From: JBCCSZ01 sp039821145
GTDB lineage: Bacteria; Bacteroidota; Bacteroidia; Chitinophagales; Saprospiraceae
DNA: 64,000 nt
NCBI GenBank assembly: GCA_039821145.1
Contig: JBCBOS010000008.1
Span: forward strand, 1-64,000
Reading direction: 5' to 3'
The translations under genes were made by a program, and so were the position numbers. Within the stretch, counting starts at the first letter, position 1. Every line of letters starts with the position of its first letter. The notes under the pieces were generated by a model. The model was not told the origin of the DNA. It did not search any database and worked only from the letters and a program-made list of their open reading frames with translations. Positions 1 through 9,982 of the stretch are shown here, piece after piece.

Positions 1-3000
1 ACTTACTATTTGACACTAGAGAAAGACGGCTGTGTCTCCACGAGCACAACAACGACAGTCCGCATCGACGCAGCCCCAACAGCAGCCCCAAGCTTCAGTT
101 ACACCCTGAACGCCAATTGCTCACCAGCAGATTTGACCCTGACAGCCAATCCAAGTGGCACAGCTCCCTACACCTTCACATGGAGCGGTCCAAATAACTT
201 TGGTTCAACAGAGGAGAATCCCGTGATTGCGAATGCGACGCCATCCAACAATGGCTCCTACACAGTGGTAGTCACGGATGCCAACGGCTGCAGCACAACA
301 GAAACAGTAGAAGTATCTGGCATCAGCACTTCCCCCGCCCAGCCCGTGATCACGAGCAGTGGCCCAGTCTGCGAAGGCAACAGCATCACTTTGAGCATTG
401 CCTCCTACAGCGGTTCCTCAGTAAGCTACAGCTGGACAACGCCGGGCGGTGTGACCGATAGCATCAGTGGTTTGAACACCAATCAAATCCAAATCAATCC
501 ATCAAATGCAGTCATTCATGATGGAGAGTACAGTGTGACAGTGGTGGTAGATGGTTGTACTTTGACTTCTGCTCCCTATCGTTTAAACCTACTGGACAGC
601 CCAAGTGCGAGTCCAAGTGCCACAGCAGGAAGAATCTGCGAAGGAGAGAGTTTGACCCTGACAGCCAATGCCACCAATGCAGTCAGCTACCGATGGACTG
701 GCCCAAATGGCTTTACCTCCACAGCGATCAATCCAGAGATTTCCAATGTGAGTGTAGCCAACAACGGCACCTACACCTTGGAAGTACAAGGCAGTGGTGG
801 ATGTACCAGCAGTGCAAGCATTGTAGTGAACAACATCGCAGAGACTCCGGTCCAGCCGACAATTACAGCCCAAACAGAGGTGTGCGAAACAGAGACGATT
901 GTACTATCAATCCAAGAGAATTACAGCGGGACAGTGATTACATACAATTGGACCAATGGCAACGGCACAAGCATCGGTACGGCTAGTACCGTAAGCATCG
1001 CAGCCACAGACGCCAATGCAGTCTCTCCCTACCGAGTGGTGGCAACAGTAGACGGCTGCAGCTCCCCAGCCTCACAAGGCGTGAGCGTCCAAGTCAACGC
1101 CCTGCCTGATGCAATTGCCACCAATGGCGGTGACATCTGCCTAGGCGAGCCCGCCCGACTGTTTGCCAACAGCATCCTAGGAGCGAGTTACGAATGGCGC
1201 ATCTCCGGCAGTCCAGCGATCATCTCGACAGAACAGAATCCGGTGATCATCGGTCAGTTGACAGATGTGACTTACGAACTAACAGTAATCTCCAATGGCT
1301 GTGTATCCAACCCAGTCTCTTTCACAACCATAGCAATCAATGATGCGCCAACAGCAGCGCCAAGCTTCAGCTACACCCTGAATGCCGATTGCTCTCCAGC
1401 CGATTTGGGTCTATCAGCCAACGCCACAGCAGGCGACGGCGCGATCACCAGCTATGCTTGGAGTGGTCCAAACAACTTTGGCTCGACGGAGGAGAATCCA
1501 ACGATTGCGAGTGCGACACCATCCAACAATGGCTCCTATACAGTAGTCGTGACAGACATCAATGGTTGCAGTGTAACAGAGACAGTGGAAGTATCCGGCA
1601 TCAGCGATTCCCCAGCCCTGCCAGTGATCAGCAGCAGTGGCCCGAGCTGCGAAGGAGGACAGATTGTCTTGAGCATTGCAGCCTACAGTGGTTCCTCGGT
1701 GACGTACACCTGGACAACCCCAGGTGGCACGGCGGACAGCATCAGTGGCTTGAACACCAACCGAATTGTGATCAGCCCAGTAGATGCCTCCATCCACGAG
1801 GGCGACTACAGCGTAACGGTCATCGTAGACGGTTGTACCCTGACGTCCGCGAACTACAATGTAGAAGTCTTCACCAGTCCAACAGTTGCTCCAACAGCCA
1901 CGGCAGGCATCATCTGCGAAGGAGGCCAACTGGACCTCAACGCCAACGCCACCGACGCAATAAGCTACGCCTGGACCGGCCCCAACGGATTCAGCTCCAA
2001 TGCCATGAATCCACAAATCAATGATGTGCAAACTGCCAACAACGGAACCTACACTGTGACAGTAAGTAGCATCAATGGCTGCACCACCACAGCAAGTGTC
2101 GATGTAAGCAACATCATGGAACCCCCAATGACGCCCGTCTTGGCCAGCAATGGTCCGATTTGTTCCGATGACATCATCCGACTCAACATCCAACAAGCCT
2201 ACACAGGAACCAGTGTCGTCTACGAATGGACCAACGCAACTGGTGTAAGCATCGGAAGTGGCAGTGCCCTCAACCTAGCAGCCAATGACCCACAAGCCAT
2301 CTCTCCTTATCGGGCACGAGTCATCGTAGATGGTTGTAGCTCTGAATTGTCAGAGCCCCTGGACGTAGAGATTTGGGACTTGCCAACAGCTGTGGCCACC
2401 AATGGTGGATCGGTCTGCCTGGGCGAAGATGTCCTTCTATTGGCCAATCCCATCCCCGGTGCTGTCTATGAATGGCGCATCCAAGGCAACAATACCATCA
2501 TTTCTACCGAACAAATTGCCCGCATCAGCGGAATCAATGCAACGACAACTTTTGAACTCACCGTTCGACTCAATGGCTGTGTCTCCAACCCAGTTGCCAG
2601 CACCACGGTGGGCATCAATTTACCTCCAGTGGCATTCCCCGGTGCCAATTACGTGCGCGGGACAGATTGTGCGCCGACTGCACTCGAATTGGATGCCAAC
2701 GCATTTGTCGGAAGTGGTGCGATTGATCGCTACGAATGGACAGGTCCGGATGGATTTACGTCTGCTGTCGCCAATCCAATCATCCCAAATGCAACAGCGG
2801 CCAACAATGGTTCTTATACCTTGGTCGTGACTGATGTAAATGGATGTACGGCAAGTGGCAGTGTGGCAGTGAGTACAATTGTCGATCCTGTCAATCTACC
2901 TGTGATCAGCAGCAGTGGGCCGACCTGTGACGGCGGCAGTATGATACTGAGTGTCCAAAGCTACAGTGGCTCCGATGTTACCTATCAATGGAATACTCCA

Positions 3001-6000
3001 AATGGAGTGGTGACCAACATCAGCGGTCTGAATACCAACACCATCACCATCAGTCCAGTAGATGCCGGCATTCACGAAGGCAATTACTCTGTGACCGTAG
3101 AGGTCGATGGTTGCAGCTTGACTTCTGCCAACTTCCAATTGGATGTACTCGATGGCCCGACCGCCAATCCGACGGCAACTGCCTCTGACATTTGTGAGGG
3201 AGGGACTTTAGAATTGGCGGCCAATGCAAATGGTGTGGCACCCTTGACCTACAGCTGGAGTGGTCCAAATGGATTTGTTTCCGACTTAGCCAATCCAAGC
3301 ATCAGCAATGTCAGCACAGCCAACAATGGTACTTACACAGTGACAGTGACCAACGCCAGTTCTTGTGTTGTCATCGAAAGTGTGACGGTCAGCAACATCC
3401 GGACAGAATTGGAAAAACCAACCATTACGGCCTTGTCCATCTGCGAAGGGGAACCATTGGTCTTGACAACCAGCAGCCAGGCCGATACCTACGAATGGAT
3501 CGGACCGCTGGGAGCCAGTGCGTCGACCTTGCAAATTCCTGGATTGACCACCACTGTACCTACGACCAGTCTCGATCCATCCAGCTCGTCATACCTGGCA
3601 GGTGAATGGCGCGTGCGAGTGACGGATGCCAATGGCTGCAGCAACATCTCTGATCCAATACTGGTTGAGATCTACCCACTTCCTCTGGCCGAGGCCTTCA
3701 ACGATGGGCCGATTTGTGCGGGAGAAAGCGTGCGATTGTCAGCCAATGCCATTGCCGGAGCCCGGTATGAATGGCGGGTGGCAGGCAGCAATGCCTTGAT
3801 TTCAACGGATGGAGAAGCCGTCATTTCCAACTTGACGCAAACGACAACTTTTGAACTCACAGTGCTTTCCAACAACTGCATCTCTGATCCAGTGGCCACA
3901 ACCACCGTTCAAGTGAACCAAGCGCCCACATTGGAACCACAAGCCAGTTATGTCCTCAATGCCGATTGTGCACCGAGTGATCTGCAACTGTTTGCCAATA
4001 TCCTGAGCAGCGGTGCAGCCATTGCTTCTTACGATTGGACAGGACCAAATGGATTCACATCCGCTGTAGCCGATCCGATCATTCCGGATGCGACCAGTGC
4101 CAGCAATGGCTCTTACACACTCGTGGTTGTGGATGACAATGGTTGTCAGACAACGGCCAACGTGGCGGTCAATACGATTGTCAATACAGTGGCGGTACCG
4201 ATCATCAGCAGCAGTGGCCCGAGTTGTGAAGGGGGAGAAATTGTGTTGAGTGTTGCTCAATATGTTGGCTCTTCAGTGGACTATCGTTGGACAACACCAA
4301 ATGGTACCACCACAAACATCAGTGGCTTGAATACCCATCGGATTGTCATCAGTCCTGTGGATGGAAGCATTCACGAAGGAACCTACAGTGTACAAGTGAC
4401 AGTAGACGATTGCATTCTCCAGTCAGATACTTATGAATTGGATGTCTTTGACTCGCCCAGCCTGGCACCAACAGCTACTGCTGGTCCGCTTTGCGAAGGA
4501 GATGACTTGCAGCTACAGGCCAACGCCACCAACGCAGTGAGTCTTCAATGGACGGGCCCCAACGGATTCTTGTCCAACGCCGCCAATCCATTGCTTCCAG
4601 CAGTGAGCATCCGAAACAATGGTACTTACTACCTGCAGATCGTGAGCAGCAGTGGGTGCATTCAATCGGCCAGCATCGAAATAGATTACATTGTGCCGAC
4701 TCCGGTACAACCTGTCATTACAGTAGAAGATCTTGTTTGCGAAGATGCCGTCATCCGAATGAGCATTCCGCAAGTATACAATGGAACGAGCATCTCGTAC
4801 GAATGGATCAATGGACAAGGACAGGTCATTGGAAGCAGTCGCAACGTCGACATCTCCGCATCTGATCCCCTGGCCATTTCTCCCTTCCAAGTTCGCGTCA
4901 TCGTGGATGGATGTGCTTCGCCAATATCCGATCCAGTATCGGTGGACATTGGAGAGTTGCCCATCGCGACGGCGACCAACAATGGTCCGATTTGCCTTGG
5001 GGAACAAGTACAGCTCTTTGCAGGCACCGTTAATGGGGCAGCCTATGAGTGGCGCAATGCCAGTACGGGGGCTTTGGTCTCGACAGATCAAAACCCGGTC
5101 GTCTTCGGTCTCAACAGCAGTACGACTTATGTCCTGACAGTCATCAGCAATGGTTGCTTGTCCGATCCAGTGGCACAAACGACGGTTGTCGTCAATGGCT
5201 CGCCACAAGTGAATCCAGGACAAAATTATGTCTTGAACAGCGATTGTGCGCCTTCTGATCTGAGGCTGAGTGCAGGTGTTGTCCTTGGAAGTAGTGCCAT
5301 CGTCAGCTACCAGTGGACGGGGCCAAACGGATTCAGCTCTTCGGTAGAAAATCCATTGATCCCCAATGCCAGTACGGCCAACAACGGCTCATACGAATTG
5401 GTGGTAACAGATGAAAACGGTTGTACGGCAAGTGGTGTGGTAGAGGTGAGTGGCATCAGCGATCAAATTGTACAGCCCATCATCAGCAGTACAGGACCAG
5501 CTTGCAATGGTGAGTCCATCACCTTGTCTGTGCCAGTGTACAATGGTGCGCGGGTGGATTACCGTTGGGATGTGCCAGATCAAAGCAACATCAGTGGTTT
5601 GAATACCCATCAGATCGTCATCAGTCCAGTAGATGGAGCCATCCACGCGGGAAGGTACAGCGTGACAGTAGAAGTGGATGATTGTACAATCCAGTCTGAT
5701 GTATACGAATTACAGATTTTCCCACAACCAATGGCCGCTCCAACTGCAACCACTGGTGTCATCTGCGAAGGCAGCCAGCTCAATCTGACAGCCAATGCCA
5801 CGGGGGCAAGCAGCTATTCCTGGACAGGTCCGAATGGCTTCCAGTCGACAGCCGAGAATCCTCAAATTGCCAATGTCGATCTATCAGCCAATGGTACCTA
5901 CAGCCTGCGGGTGAGCAGCGTCAGCAATTGCGAAAGCGTGTACAGCATTGTGGTAGACAACATTGTTGCGCAGCCTGTTCAGCCACAAGTCATTGCGCGA

Positions 6001-8934
6001 TCAAGTGTGTGTGAAGATGAGATCATAGAACTGCGCATCCTGCAATTCTACAATGGCAGCAGTGTCGATTACGAATGGTTCAATGGCTTGGGCACTTCCA
6101 TCGGTACGACCCGCGATTTGGATTTGACAACCAGCGATGCCCGTGCTGTGCCACCATACTACGTATTTGTGACAGTAGACGGTTGTGCGGCTCCGGCTAG
6201 CCAGCCTGTGCAAGTGGAAGTATTGCCATTGCCATTGGCGACGGCGAGAAACAGTGGTCCAGTCTGTATGGGGGGAAGTGTTCAGCTAGAGGCCGGACCG
6301 ATCCCGAACGCGACCTATCTGTGGTACAATACCAATCCAACAGCCAGTTCGCCACCAGCGGTTGCCTTCTCTACAGAACAACGTCCCATCGTTCGTCCTG
6401 CTGCTCCTGGTTTGTATACCTACTATTTGCAGATCGAAACCAGTGATGGTTGTTTGTCCGATCCAATGGCTACCACGGTGGTGGAAGTCTATCCCGAACC
6501 GGAGATCAGCAACCTATCAGGTGGAGGAACGTACTGCGAAGGTTCGACCATCAACCTGTCGGGCATCAATTTGGTGCCAGTGGCTGGTCCGGTCAGCTAT
6601 ACTTGGAGAGGACCAAACGGCTTTGTGTTCACAGCCACAAGTGGCGCAGTGGGCAGCTATCCGATGACCTTGGTCAATGCCAATCCTCAAATGGCAGGTG
6701 CATATAGTTTGCAATTGACCTCGGCAGATGGATGTGAGTCAAACATTGAAACCATCCAGTTGTTCATCGAACCAGAGCCGACCACTCCTGTGCTCTCGGT
6801 TAACCAAGATTTCCTTTGCGAAGGGGAACAGTTGCAACTGAATGCTCCGTCTTACACGGCTGCCAATCAAGTGATCTACGAATGGTTCTTTGACGATGGC
6901 AGTGGTCGGATTTCATTGGGAACAACCGATGTGCCTAGCTTCTTCATCGACAATGTCAACGCCAGCAATGATGGCATTTACACGGTCTCCGTTACGGTGG
7001 ATGGTTGTACCTCTTCTTTGTCCAATGCAGAGGATGTTGCCATCTTCGGCCGCCAAGCACCGCCTTTGACATCCAACAATACCTCTGCCAGTGATCCGGC
7101 CTGTGAAGGTGGTTCAGTGACCTTGAGCGTGCCCTTGATTTTGGGAGCGACCTACGAGTGGTTTGGTCCAAATGGATTTACCTCCACACAACCCAACCCA
7201 GTCATCAACAACGTAACAGCAGCCAATGCAGGTTCTTACTATGTGGTGATCGACTTGAATGGATGTGCAAGTGTTGTCTCGGAATCTACCGTCGTGTATG
7301 TGCAAGATCAGTTGGAAGTACCGACCATTGTCAACAACGGTCCGGTTTGCGAGGGAGGCGAGATCACCTTGGAAGTGTCCAGTCCGATCAATGTGCCCAA
7401 TGGAATTGTCTTGCGCTTTGAATGGTACAGAGTCTTTACCAATGAGTTGGTGGCCACTACCTCAGAGCCTGAGTTGACATTGACCAACTTGACGGCTGCC
7501 GATGCCGGTGGGTACTATCTGCGACTCTATGCTGGCAATTGCGAAGCTCCGCTGTCCGAGCAGACAGAACTACAGGTGGATGTCATTCCGCCCAACGAAG
7601 CAGATGCCGGATTGGATCAAGAAGTCTGCGCCACTACATTGGTCATCCTCGACGCCGAGCCTCCAAGTGTAGGAACTGGCATCTGGACGTCCTTGACCGG
7701 AGCAACAGTCTCCAATCCCGATTTGCCAAACTCAGAGGTAATCGACTTGGAAGAAGGAGAAAACATCTTTGTGTGGTCCCTGTCCAATGGGGCCTGTGAA
7801 AATTACGACGCCGATACTGTTGTGGTCCGCGTGACGCTCGTCCCAATCGACGAAGCCTTTGCCGGAAATGACATCAACATCTGTGGACAGAATGCCACCG
7901 TGCTCAGCGCCAATCCACCGCTGGTCGCCTCGGGTGTCTGGACCCAAAGCTTGGCCCAGGCCAGCCTTGGAGTGGAGATTGTCGATCCCAACTCGCCGGA
8001 TACAGAGATCAATGGATTGGAGTCGGGCAACAGCTACGAATTTGTCTGGACCTTGTCCGAAGGGGTTTGTGTCGACTTTGCCTCAGATGTCGTCCTTGTC
8101 ACGGTCAATGAAGCACCTCTGATCGAAGCCTTTGTGGAAACACCGCTTCTCTACGTATGCGACGCTACGACGGCAACACTCAGTGCCCAAGCCCCGAGCA
8201 TTGGGGGAGGGCAGTGGTTGAGCACTTCAGGGGCCCGCATCATCGAGCCATTCCAGGCAGTGACAGCTGTGGATGGTCTGGACAAAGGTGAGAACGTCTT
8301 CGTGTGGAGTTTGTCTAACGGAACTTGTGAGAATTACTCGACGGATACCCTCATCATCATCCGAGAAGACGGTCCGGTGGCCAATGCCGAATCGTACCTG
8401 CTGGCCTTCCGAGACAGTCTGACAGGAGAAGATTTGCTGGACAACGACTTGATCGGCAATGCCTCTGAGCTGAGCATCCAATTGATACAAGCACCGGAAA
8501 ATGGTACACTATCTGACAATCTGGAAGATGGGGTGATGGATTACATCCCCAATCGAGGATTCTTTGGCGAGGACAGTTTCATCTACGAATTGTGCAATGT
8601 CAATTGCCCGGATCAGTGCGATACAGCCCTGGTGCGCATCGAAGTGATGGCCGATCCAAATAGCAGTGATGACTGCTGGGTGCCTAATATCATTACCCCG
8701 AACAATGACAATCTCAACGATGCCTTGACGATCCCTTGCTTGGACAATTATCCAAACAACAACATCAAGGTATTCAACCGTTGGGGCGACAAAGTATACG
8801 AATCTGGTCCATATCTCAACGATTGGGAAGGAACCTACCGTGGCGAGACCCTGCCGCCGGGTACGTACTTCTACATCTTGCAGTTGGACCCGAGCCAGAA
8901 ACCAATACAAGGGTTTTTCACCCTGAACCGATGA
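1..8934 (+). CDS. Giant Ig-like repeat adhesin with gliding-type (CHU_C) T9SS C-terminal domain, 5' partial
   Basis: The frame is open to base 1 (reads T-Y-Y-L-T-L-E-K) and begins inside a domain, so the start and signal peptide lie outside the window; about 2,977 residues are visible. The visible part is built of Ig/PKD-like domains of 80-90 residues with the recurring signatures GPxCEG, Y-x-W-x-GPNGF, NNGxYTL and DxNGC. Five copies of a roughly 425-residue, five-domain super-unit run to about residue 2,160. More Ig-like domains follow, then three domains starting ADAGxD or similar with VC (about 2,540-2,790), a cadherin-like domain with DNDL and GxDSFxYELC (about 2,790-2,885), and a CHU_C domain with VPNIITPNNDNLND and FNRWGDKVYE. 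CHU_C (type B) domains direct T9SS export of SprB-like adhesins in the family. Directly downstream are a PorP/SprF gene and an OmpA gene, its likely export and anchoring partners. Ligand unknown. Confidence 0.9.
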   Translation, partial: TYYLTLEKDGCVSTSTTTTVRIDAAPTAAPSFSYTLNANCSPADLTLTANPSGTAPYTFTWSGPNNFGSTEENPVIANATPSNNGSYTVVVTDANGCSTTETVEVSGISTSPAQPVITSSGPVCEGNSITLSIASYSGSSVSYSWTTPGGVTDSISGLNTNQIQINPSNAVIHDGEYSVTVVVDGCTLTSAPYRLNLLDSPSASPSATAGRICEGESLTLTANATNAVSYRWTGPNGFTSTAINPEISNVSVANNGTYTLEVQGSGGCTSSASIVVNNIAETPVQPTITAQTEVCETETIVLSIQENYSGTVITYNWTNGNGTSIGTASTVSIAATDANAVSPYRVVATVDGCSSPASQGVSVQVNALPDAIATNGGDICLGEPARLFANSILGASYEWRISGSPAIISTEQNPVIIGQLTDVTYELTVISNGCVSNPVSFTTIAINDAPTAAPSFSYTLNADCSPADLGLSANATAGDGAITSYAWSGPNNFGSTEENPTIASATPSNNGSYTVVVTDINGCSVTETVEVSGISDSPALPVISSSGPSCEGGQIVLSIAAYSGSSVTYTWTTPGGTADSISGLNTNRIVISPVDASIHEGDYSVTVIVDGCTLTSANYNVEVFTSPTVAPTATAGIICEGGQLDLNANATDAISYAWTGPNGFSSNAMNPQINDVQTANNGTYTVTVSSINGCTTTASVDVSNIMEPPMTPVLASNGPICSDDIIRLNIQQAYTGTSVVYEWTNATGVSIGSGSALNLAANDPQAISPYRARVIVDGCSSELSEPLDVEIWDLPTAVATNGGSVCLGEDVLLLANPIPGAVYEWRIQGNNTIISTEQIARISGINATTTFELTVRLNGCVSNPVASTTVGINLPPVAFPGANYVRGTDCAPTALELDANAFVGSGAIDRYEWTGPDGFTSAVANPIIPNATAANNGSYTLVVTDVNGCTASGSVAVSTIVDPVNLPVISSSGPTCDGGSMILSVQSYSGSDVTYQWNTPNGVVTNISGLNTNTITISPVDAGIHEGNYSVTVEVDGCSLTSANFQLDVLDGPTANPTATASDICEGGTLELAANANGVAPLTYSWSGPNGFVSDLANPSISNVSTANNGTYTVTVTNASSCVVIESVTVSNIRTELEKPTITALSICEGEPLVLTTSSQADTYEWIGPLGASASTLQIPGLTTTVPTTSLDPSSSSYLAGEWRVRVTDANGCSNISDPILVEIYPLPLAEAFNDGPICAGESVRLSANAIAGARYEWRVAGSNALISTDGEAVISNLTQTTTFELTVLSNNCISDPVATTTVQVNQAPTLEPQASYVLNADCAPSDLQLFANILSSGAAIASYDWTGPNGFTSAVADPIIPDATSASNGSYTLVVVDDNGCQTTANVAVNTIVNTVAVPIISSSGPSCEGGEIVLSVAQYVGSSVDYRWTTPNGTTTNISGLNTHRIVISPVDGSIHEGTYSVQVTVDDCILQSDTYELDVFDSPSLAPTATAGPLCEGDDLQLQANATNAVSLQWTGPNGFLSNAANPLLPAVSIRNNGTYYLQIVSSSGCIQSASIEIDYIVPTPVQPVITVEDLVCEDAVIRMSIPQVYNGTSISYEWINGQGQVIGSSRNVDISASDPLAISPFQVRVIVDGCASPISDPVSVDIGELPIATATNNGPICLGEQVQLFAGTVNGAAYEWRNASTGALVSTDQNPVVFGLNSSTTYVLTVISNGCLSDPVAQTTVVVNGSPQVNPGQNYVLNSDCAPSDLRLSAGVVLGSSAIVSYQWTGPNGFSSSVENPLIPNASTANNGSYELVVTDENGCTASGVVEVSGISDQIVQPIISSTGPACNGESITLSVPVYNGARVDYRWDVPDQSNISGLNTHQIVISPVDGAIHAGRYSVTVEVDDCTIQSDVYELQIFPQPMAAPTATTGVICEGSQLNLTANATGASSYSWTGPNGFQSTAENPQIANVDLSANGTYSLRVSSVSNCESVYSIVVDNIVAQPVQPQVIARSSVCEDEIIELRILQFYNGSSVDYEWFNGLGTSIGTTRDLDLTTSDARAVPPYYVFVTVDGCAAPASQPVQVEVLPLPLATARNSGPVCMGGSVQLEAGPIPNATYLWYNTNPTASSPPAVAFSTEQRPIVRPAAPGLYTYYLQIETSDGCLSDPMATTVVEVYPEPEISNLSGGGTYCEGSTINLSGINLVPVAGPVSYTWRGPNGFVFTATSGAVGSYPMTLVNANPQMAGAYSLQLTSADGCESNIETIQLFIEPEPTTPVLSVNQDFLCEGEQLQLNAPSYTAANQVIYEWFFDDGSGRISLGTTDVPSFFIDNVNASNDGIYTVSVTVDGCTSSLSNAEDVAIFGRQAPPLTSNNTSASDPACEGGSVTLSVPLILGATYEWFGPNGFTSTQPNPVINNVTAANAGSYYVVIDLNGCASVVSESTVVYVQDQLEVPTIVNNGPVCEGGEITLEVSSPINVPNGIVLRFEWYRVFTNELVATTSEPELTLTNLTAADAGGYYLRLYAGNCEAPLSEQTELQVDVIPPNEADAGLDQEVCATTLVILDAEPPSVGTGIWTSLTGATVSNPDLPNSEVIDLEEGENIFVWSLSNGACENYDADTVVVRVTLVPIDEAFAGNDINICGQNATVLSANPPLVASGVWTQSLAQASLGVEIVDPNSPDTEINGLESGNSYEFVWTLSEGVCVDFASDVVLVTVNEAPLIEAFVETPLLYVCDATTATLSAQAPSIGGGQWLSTSGARIIEPFQAVTAVDGLDKGENVFVWSLSNGTCENYSTDTLIIIREDGPVANAESYLLAFRDSLTGEDLLDNDLIGNASELSIQLIQAPENGTLSDNLEDGVMDYIPNRGFFGEDSFIYELCNVNCPDQCDTALVRIEVMADPNSSDDCWVPNIITPNNDNLNDALTIPCLDNYPNNNIKVFNRWGDKVYESGPYLNDWEGTYRGETLPPGTYFYILQLDPSQKPIQGFFTLNR
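70..6495 (+). repeat. Five tandem ~1.28-kb coding super-repeats
   Basis: Within the giant adhesin gene the same order of five Ig-like domains recurs with starts near 70, 1342, 2620, 3915 and 5193, a period of 1,270-1,295 bases. Each unit opens with a variant of AP-T-A-AP-S-F-S-Y followed by CSPADL or CAPSDL. Copies 1 and 2 are close to each other at DNA level over long stretches. In copy 3 the fourth domain has diverged strongly (residues E-P-L-V-L-T-T near position 3450). Confidence 0.85.
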
Positions 8935-8941
8935 TGACTAG

Positions 8942-9004
8942 CCCAGGGCAACAGATGCCAACTCGATGAACTACACATACACACCGCATCTGTTGCCCCT
9001 TGGG
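8942..9004 (+). repeat. Intercistronic inverted repeat between CHU_C adhesin and porP
   Basis: A perfect 13-base stem (8946-8958 pairing with 8986-8998, arm GGGCAACAGATGC) is extended by a CCCA/TGGG outer stem (8942-8945 with 9001-9004) across a short bulge. The loop is 27 bases. No T-tract follows, so it is more likely an mRNA-stabilising or attenuating structure between two cotranscribed genes than a full terminator. Similar elements were not seen at the other two CHU_C/porP junctions, which have only about 40 bases. Confidence 0.6.
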
Positions 9005-9046
9005 ATTACAAAATGAGTCCACGAGGGCTCTACAAATCAATCAATT

Positions 9047-9970
9047 ATGAGAAAACTATTCATTTTGTGTGCCGTGCTCTGTTGGGGGAGCCTGGACCTG
9101 ATTGCTCAGCAAGATGTGCATTATTCCATGTTTATGTTCAACAAACTGACCTTCAATCCAGCCTATGCCGGGAGTCGGGAAGTGCTGACAGCAGCGGCAC
9201 ACTACCGCAACCAATGGCCCGGTGTCAGCGGCGCCCCCCAGACCTACACGGTGTGGGCACACACGCCTTTCATGGGCAAGCGCAATGGACTGGGGCTGTC
9301 CATTGTGGCAGATGAAATTGGGATGTTGAATACGTACAACATCGATCTGTCCTATGCCTATCGCATGAAATTGGATCGGCACAAAACCCTGAGCATTGGA
9401 CTGTCGGGGCAGCTCGAATATGGCCGCATTCATTGGGAACGAGCCGATCCACTCGATGTCGGAGACGATTTTGTCCCCAATTCAACAACCTCCAAGCTGA
9501 ATCCAAATTTTGGAATCGGTGTCTACTTTGCCGACAAAAATTATTATCTCGGAGCCTCTGTTCCCAGATTGCTGAAGACCACCGTTTACACAGACGAGCC
9601 CATCGACAACATCAGTCTGAACGCTCATCGGTCTTACTATCTGATGGGGGGCTTCATCAGTCGACTGAATCGCAATGTGCAGATTCGTCCGGGGGCCTTG
9701 ATCACCTACAACCCACATGCTCCCTTCGAGTTTGATCTCAACTTGAGCTTCGTATTCGTCGAACGATTCATCATCGGGGCGTCCTATCGCCTTCAGGATT
9801 CGTTTGACGCCATCGCACAGTTTCAAGCCACAGATCAGATCAAGGTGGGACTGGGAGTAGATTTCACCCTGACAGAACTGAGAAGCTATTCTCCTGGAAG
9901 CTTTGAGGTGATGGTGGAATACAGTTTGATCCAGACTGGCCTTCGACTGAATAACATCCGTTTTTTCTAA
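9047..9970 (+). CDS. PorP/SprF family type IX secretion membrane protein
   Basis: 307 residues. A signal peptide (MRKLFILCAVLCWGSLDLIAQQ) is followed by the family N-terminal signature QDVHYSMFMFNKLTFNPAYAGSR, an aromatic-rich beta-barrel body with YRNQWPG, and an end in NNIRFF with a terminal aromatic typical of outer-membrane barrels. In Flavobacterium johnsoniae SprF is needed for secretion of the CHU_C adhesin SprB, and PorP is a T9SS component in Porphyromonas. The gene follows the CHU_C adhesin by 112 bases and precedes a PorE-like gene by 12 bases, so I infer that it is the dedicated partner of the upstream adhesin. It acts in the outer membrane. The ATG at 9047 is supported by the signal peptide. 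Confidence 0.92.
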   Translation: MRKLFILCAVLCWGSLDLIAQQDVHYSMFMFNKLTFNPAYAGSREVLTAAAHYRNQWPGVSGAPQTYTVWAHTPFMGKRNGLGLSIVADEIGMLNTYNIDLSYAYRMKLDRHKTLSIGLSGQLEYGRIHWERADPLDVGDDFVPNSTTSKLNPNFGIGVYFADKNYYLGASVPRLLKTTVYTDEPIDNISLNAHRSYYLMGGFISRLNRNVQIRPGALITYNPHAPFEFDLNLSFVFVERFIIGASYRLQDSFDAIAQFQATDQIKVGLGVDFTLTELRSYSPGSFEVMVEYSLIQTGLRLNNIRFF

Positions 9971-9982
9971 ATCATATGTTGT

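Noticed and set aside
70..6495. Super-repeats as a CRISPR array or mobile element
   Set aside because: The period is about 1.28 kb, in frame and coding throughout, with no spacers, terminal repeats or transposase.
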